DNA of 64,000 bases from contig NZ_SDVB01000101.1 of assembly GCF_004137355.1 (NCBI RefSeq), positions 62,001 to 126,000 on the forward strand, written 5' to 3'. Shown here piece after piece: positions 62,147 to 64,000 of this stretch. The position numbers and the translations under genes were made by a program. Numbering within the stretch: the first letter of the stretch is position 1; each line of letters begins with the position of its first letter. The stretch is from Ciceribacter ferrooxidans (lineage in GTDB: Bacteria; Pseudomonadota; Alphaproteobacteria; Rhizobiales; Rhizobiaceae). The notes beneath the pieces were generated by a model. It worked only from the letters and a program-made list of their open reading frames with translations, was not told the DNA's origin and made no database searches.

Positions 62147-63532
62147 TCAAATCGCAAGCAGCAGCGCCTCCGGATCACCGAGAGCCAGTGATGCGATAAT
62201 GCCGAGACCGGTCTTTAGTTCCTGCTCCGTCGTCGAGCCGAGAGAAATCCGGACGGCAGGGTGCCAGCCGCTATCGGCAGTCCGGAATGACGCGCCGGGA
62301 GCGATCGCGACACCTCGGAGTCTCGCCTGGGCGACGAAAGCATCCTCCAGATGGCCCTCGGGCAGCGGCAGCCAGACATGCAGTCCCTGCGGATGACTAC
62401 GGTGGGGAAGCCGTCCGAGCGTCTCCGTGGCAATTGCATGGCGGGCGGCAAGCGCGCGGCGCTGCCAGTTCACGAGCTCGATCGCAGTGCCGTCGCTTAC
62501 CCAGTGCGTCGCGATTTCGGCAATAGACGGCGTCGCCATCCAGTTCGAAACGAGGTGCCGGTTGGCGACGGCGGCCACGTAGCGATCCGGCGCCGCCAGA
62601 TAGCCGATCCGCAAGCCCGGCACGGTGATCTTCGTGAAGCTGGCCACATAGAGGGTCCGTTCCGGTGCGAGTGCCGCAACCGGCGGCAGACCTTCATCCA
62701 CCAGCGGACCGAGGATATCGTTTTCGATGATGGCCAGGTCGTGCCGCCGCGCCACCTCGGCGAGCGCGGCACGGCGCTCGACACTCATCAGCGTCGCCGT
62801 CGGATTTATGACCGAGGGCTGCAGGAAGATCGCGCGAATGACGCCTTTCCGGCAGGCCTCGTCGAGGGCCTCCGGGATCATGCCATTGTCGTCGATCGGC
62901 AGGCCCTGGAGGTGGATACCGAGATAGCTCGACAGCGGCACCAGCGTATGGTGACTGATCGCCTCCGTGGCAACCGCCGAACCAGGCGGTGCAACGCTCA
63001 TCAGCGCGACCGTCATGGCGGACGTCGCGCCGTTGGTGAGGCTGATATTGAGCGGCGAAACATCGAGCCCGCAGCGCGACAGCCACTGGGCGGCGACGTT
63101 ACGATGGCGCGGGAACACCATGTTCGGCCGGAAGGAAAGCGCCGAACTCGCCGGCAGGTTCTCGGCGAGCCAGGCAAAGCCTTGCCGCATCTTTTCGAGA
63201 TGGATCTGTTCGCAGACCGGCTTGAGAATCGAAAGATCGATCAGTTCGCCAAGGCGCTCCGGGAGATACGGCGGCTCGGGCTCGCGCGGGCGGGTCTGCA
63301 CGAAGCTCCCGCGGCCGATTTCGCCGGAGATCAGTCCTCGCCGAATGAGTTCGTCGTAGGCCCGGCTCACCGTTTGAACCGAGAGCTTCAGGTCGTCGGC
63401 GAGCTTGCGGTGGGTCGGAAGTCGCGCGCCATTCTGAAGCTTTCCTTCCTGAATGGCACGAGCAAACTGGTCGGCCAGGGAGAGGTAGGCGGGGCGGCGC
63501 AGGAGCGTTGTGTCGGGCATCCAATTTGTCAT
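62147..63532 (-). CDS. enuR: MocR-type PLP-dependent regulator EnuR
   Basis: A 461-residue regulator with an N-terminal GntR-type winged helix (GARLPTHRKLADDLKLSVQT) and a C-terminal aminotransferase-like domain that binds PLP through the lysine in SFTKITVPGLRIGY. EnuR senses N-acetyl-diaminobutyrate-type intermediates and controls ectoine genes in related alphaproteobacteria. I chose the ATG at 63532 (MTNWMP). It lies upstream of ehuA on the same strand and diverges from doeX. Confidence 0.9.
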   Translation of the reverse strand: MTNWMPDTTLLRRPAYLSLADQFARAIQEGKLQNGARLPTHRKLADDLKLSVQTVSRAYDELIRRGLISGEIGRGSFVQTRPREPEPPYLPERLGELIDLSILKPVCEQIHLEKMRQGFAWLAENLPASSALSFRPNMVFPRHRNVAAQWLSRCGLDVSPLNISLTNGATSAMTVALMSVAPPGSAVATEAISHHTLVPLSSYLGIHLQGLPIDDNGMIPEALDEACRKGVIRAIFLQPSVINPTATLMSVERRAALAEVARRHDLAIIENDILGPLVDEGLPPVAALAPERTLYVASFTKITVPGLRIGYLAAPDRYVAAVANRHLVSNWMATPSIAEIATHWVSDGTAIELVNWQRRALAARHAIATETLGRLPHRSHPQGLHVWLPLPEGHLEDAFVAQARLRGVAIAPGASFRTADSGWHPAVRISLGSTTEQELKTGLGIIASLALGDPEALLLAI

Positions 63533-63558
63533 GATTTCAACAGTGATGAAAATCAGCT

Positions 63559-63567
63559 CAATTGACA
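63559..63567. promoter_or_regulatory. Third copy of the TGTCAATTG motif in the enuR-doeX spacer
   Basis: The minus-strand sequence TGTCAATTG at 63559-63567 repeats the 9 bases at 62083-62091 in the ehuA operator. It suggests that EnuR may also regulate itself and doeX. One short copy is weak evidence. Confidence 0.35.
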
Positions 63568-63639
63568 ACGCAAAAGTGAACACCCAATGTCTTTTCCCTG
63601 ACTTTGACGCGACCGAAGCTCGATGGAAGGCACCCCCGA

Positions 63640-64000
63640 ATGAAACTCGACGCGATCGATCTGCGCATCCTCGAGGCGATCCAGGCGGACGGGCGGATCA
63701 CCAAGCTGGCGCTCGCCGAACGCGTCGGTCTGTCGCCGACGCCCTGCTGGATGCGGCTTCGGAAACTCGAAACGGCCGGTATCGTGACCGGCTACCACGC
63801 GCGCGTTGCCGTGCGTCGGATTGCGCCCGTCGCCAACGTCATGATGGAGATCACGCTCGCCAATCATCGCCAAGCCGATTTCGATCGTTTCGAGCGTGCC
63901 GTCGCGGCAATCCCCGAAATCGTCGCCTGCTGGTCGGTCGGCGGTGGGGTCGACTACATCATGAAGTGCATGGCCCCGGACATCGACGCCTATCAGCGGC
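63640..64000 (+). CDS. doeX: AsnC/Lrp-family regulator DoeX (partial, cut by window edge)
   Basis: The first 120 codons of an Lrp/AsnC regulator. The N-terminal helix-turn-helix is KLDAIDLRILEAIQADGRIT...LAERVGLSPTPCWMRLRKLE, and the start of the RAM effector domain (VMMEITLANHRQADFDRFE) follows. Such a gene (doeX/asnC) accompanies ectoine-degradation genes in many bacteria. GGAAGG precedes the ATG. It diverges from enuR. Confidence 0.88.
   Translation, partial: MKLDAIDLRILEAIQADGRITKLALAERVGLSPTPCWMRLRKLETAGIVTGYHARVAVRRIAPVANVMMEITLANHRQADFDRFERAVAAIPEIVACWSVGGGVDYIMKCMAPDIDAYQR

Noticed and set aside
1-64000. tRNA genes, insertion sequences, CRISPR arrays, attachment sites.
   Set aside because: Reading the intergenic stretches showed no cloverleaf-like tRNA, transposase motif or regularly spaced repeats.

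Overview
The window looks like an accessory (megaplasmid-type) segment of a high-GC alphaproteobacterium close to Ensifer/Sinorhizobium or its relatives. This rests on an ehuABCD-eutABC-doeAB ectoine operon in the rhizobial gene order, a complete sox thiosulfate-oxidation cluster of the alphaproteobacterial type, and many solute-importer operons with ATGA stop/start overlaps. I saw no rRNA, tRNA, insertion sequence, CRISPR array or replication origin.

Layout. (1) 1-3.1 kb: a minus-strand operon of a Gfo/Idh/MocA oxidoreductase, a CoA-transferase and an enoyl-CoA hydratase cut by the window edge, behind a palindromic operator. (2) 3.1-4.3 kb: a solitary self-inhibited Fic protein. (3) 4.5-22.6 kb, 'glycan locus A': one long minus-strand operon (GH28-like, GH38, PHP hydrolase, LacI regulator, oligopeptide-type ABC importer, HAD fusion, an 833-aa uncharacterised protein, GH105), with a divergent ROK kinase at 22.8 kb. 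(4) 23.8-37.1 kb: sox genes in the order soxT1-R-S (minus), soxV-W-X-Y-Z-A-B-C-D-F-G (plus), soxT2 (minus). (5) 37.2-41.8 kb: a truncated flavoprotein fragment, a dimethylglycine/sarcosine dehydrogenase-like enzyme, a choline-kinase-like protein and a DeoR regulator. (6) 41.9-43.5 kb: a HipA/HipB-type toxin-antitoxin pair. (7) 43.6-53.9 kb, 'glycan locus B': LacI regulator diverging from GH105, kduI, an 827-aa protein homologous to the 833-aa one of locus A, and a CUT1-type sugar ABC importer. (8) 53.9-64 kb: ectoine/hydroxyectoine uptake and catabolism with the MocR-type regulator enuR and the start of an AsnC/Lrp regulator (doeX).

How the parts work together. Each glycan locus couples an importer to cytoplasmic GH105 and a large protein with no signal peptide. 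In locus B, KduI takes the 4-deoxy-5-keto-uronate that GH105 releases. The shared neighbourhood suggests that the ~830-aa proteins prepare uronate-containing oligosaccharides for GH105, perhaps as an undescribed intracellular lyase. This is the window's best candidate for something new. The Sox genes encode the periplasmic SoxXA, SoxYZ, SoxB and SoxCD proteins, with the SoxV/W/S thiol-transfer proteins and two YeeE/YedE transporters. The ectoine operon imports (hydroxy)ectoine, opens the ring (DoeA) and deacetylates the product (DoeB), under EnuR control.

Recurring control features are worth noting: a hairpin between the solute-binding-protein gene and the first permease gene in all three importers, A/T-centred dyads near both LacI regulators, and dyad or direct-repeat operators at the sox, hip, DeoR and ehu promoters.
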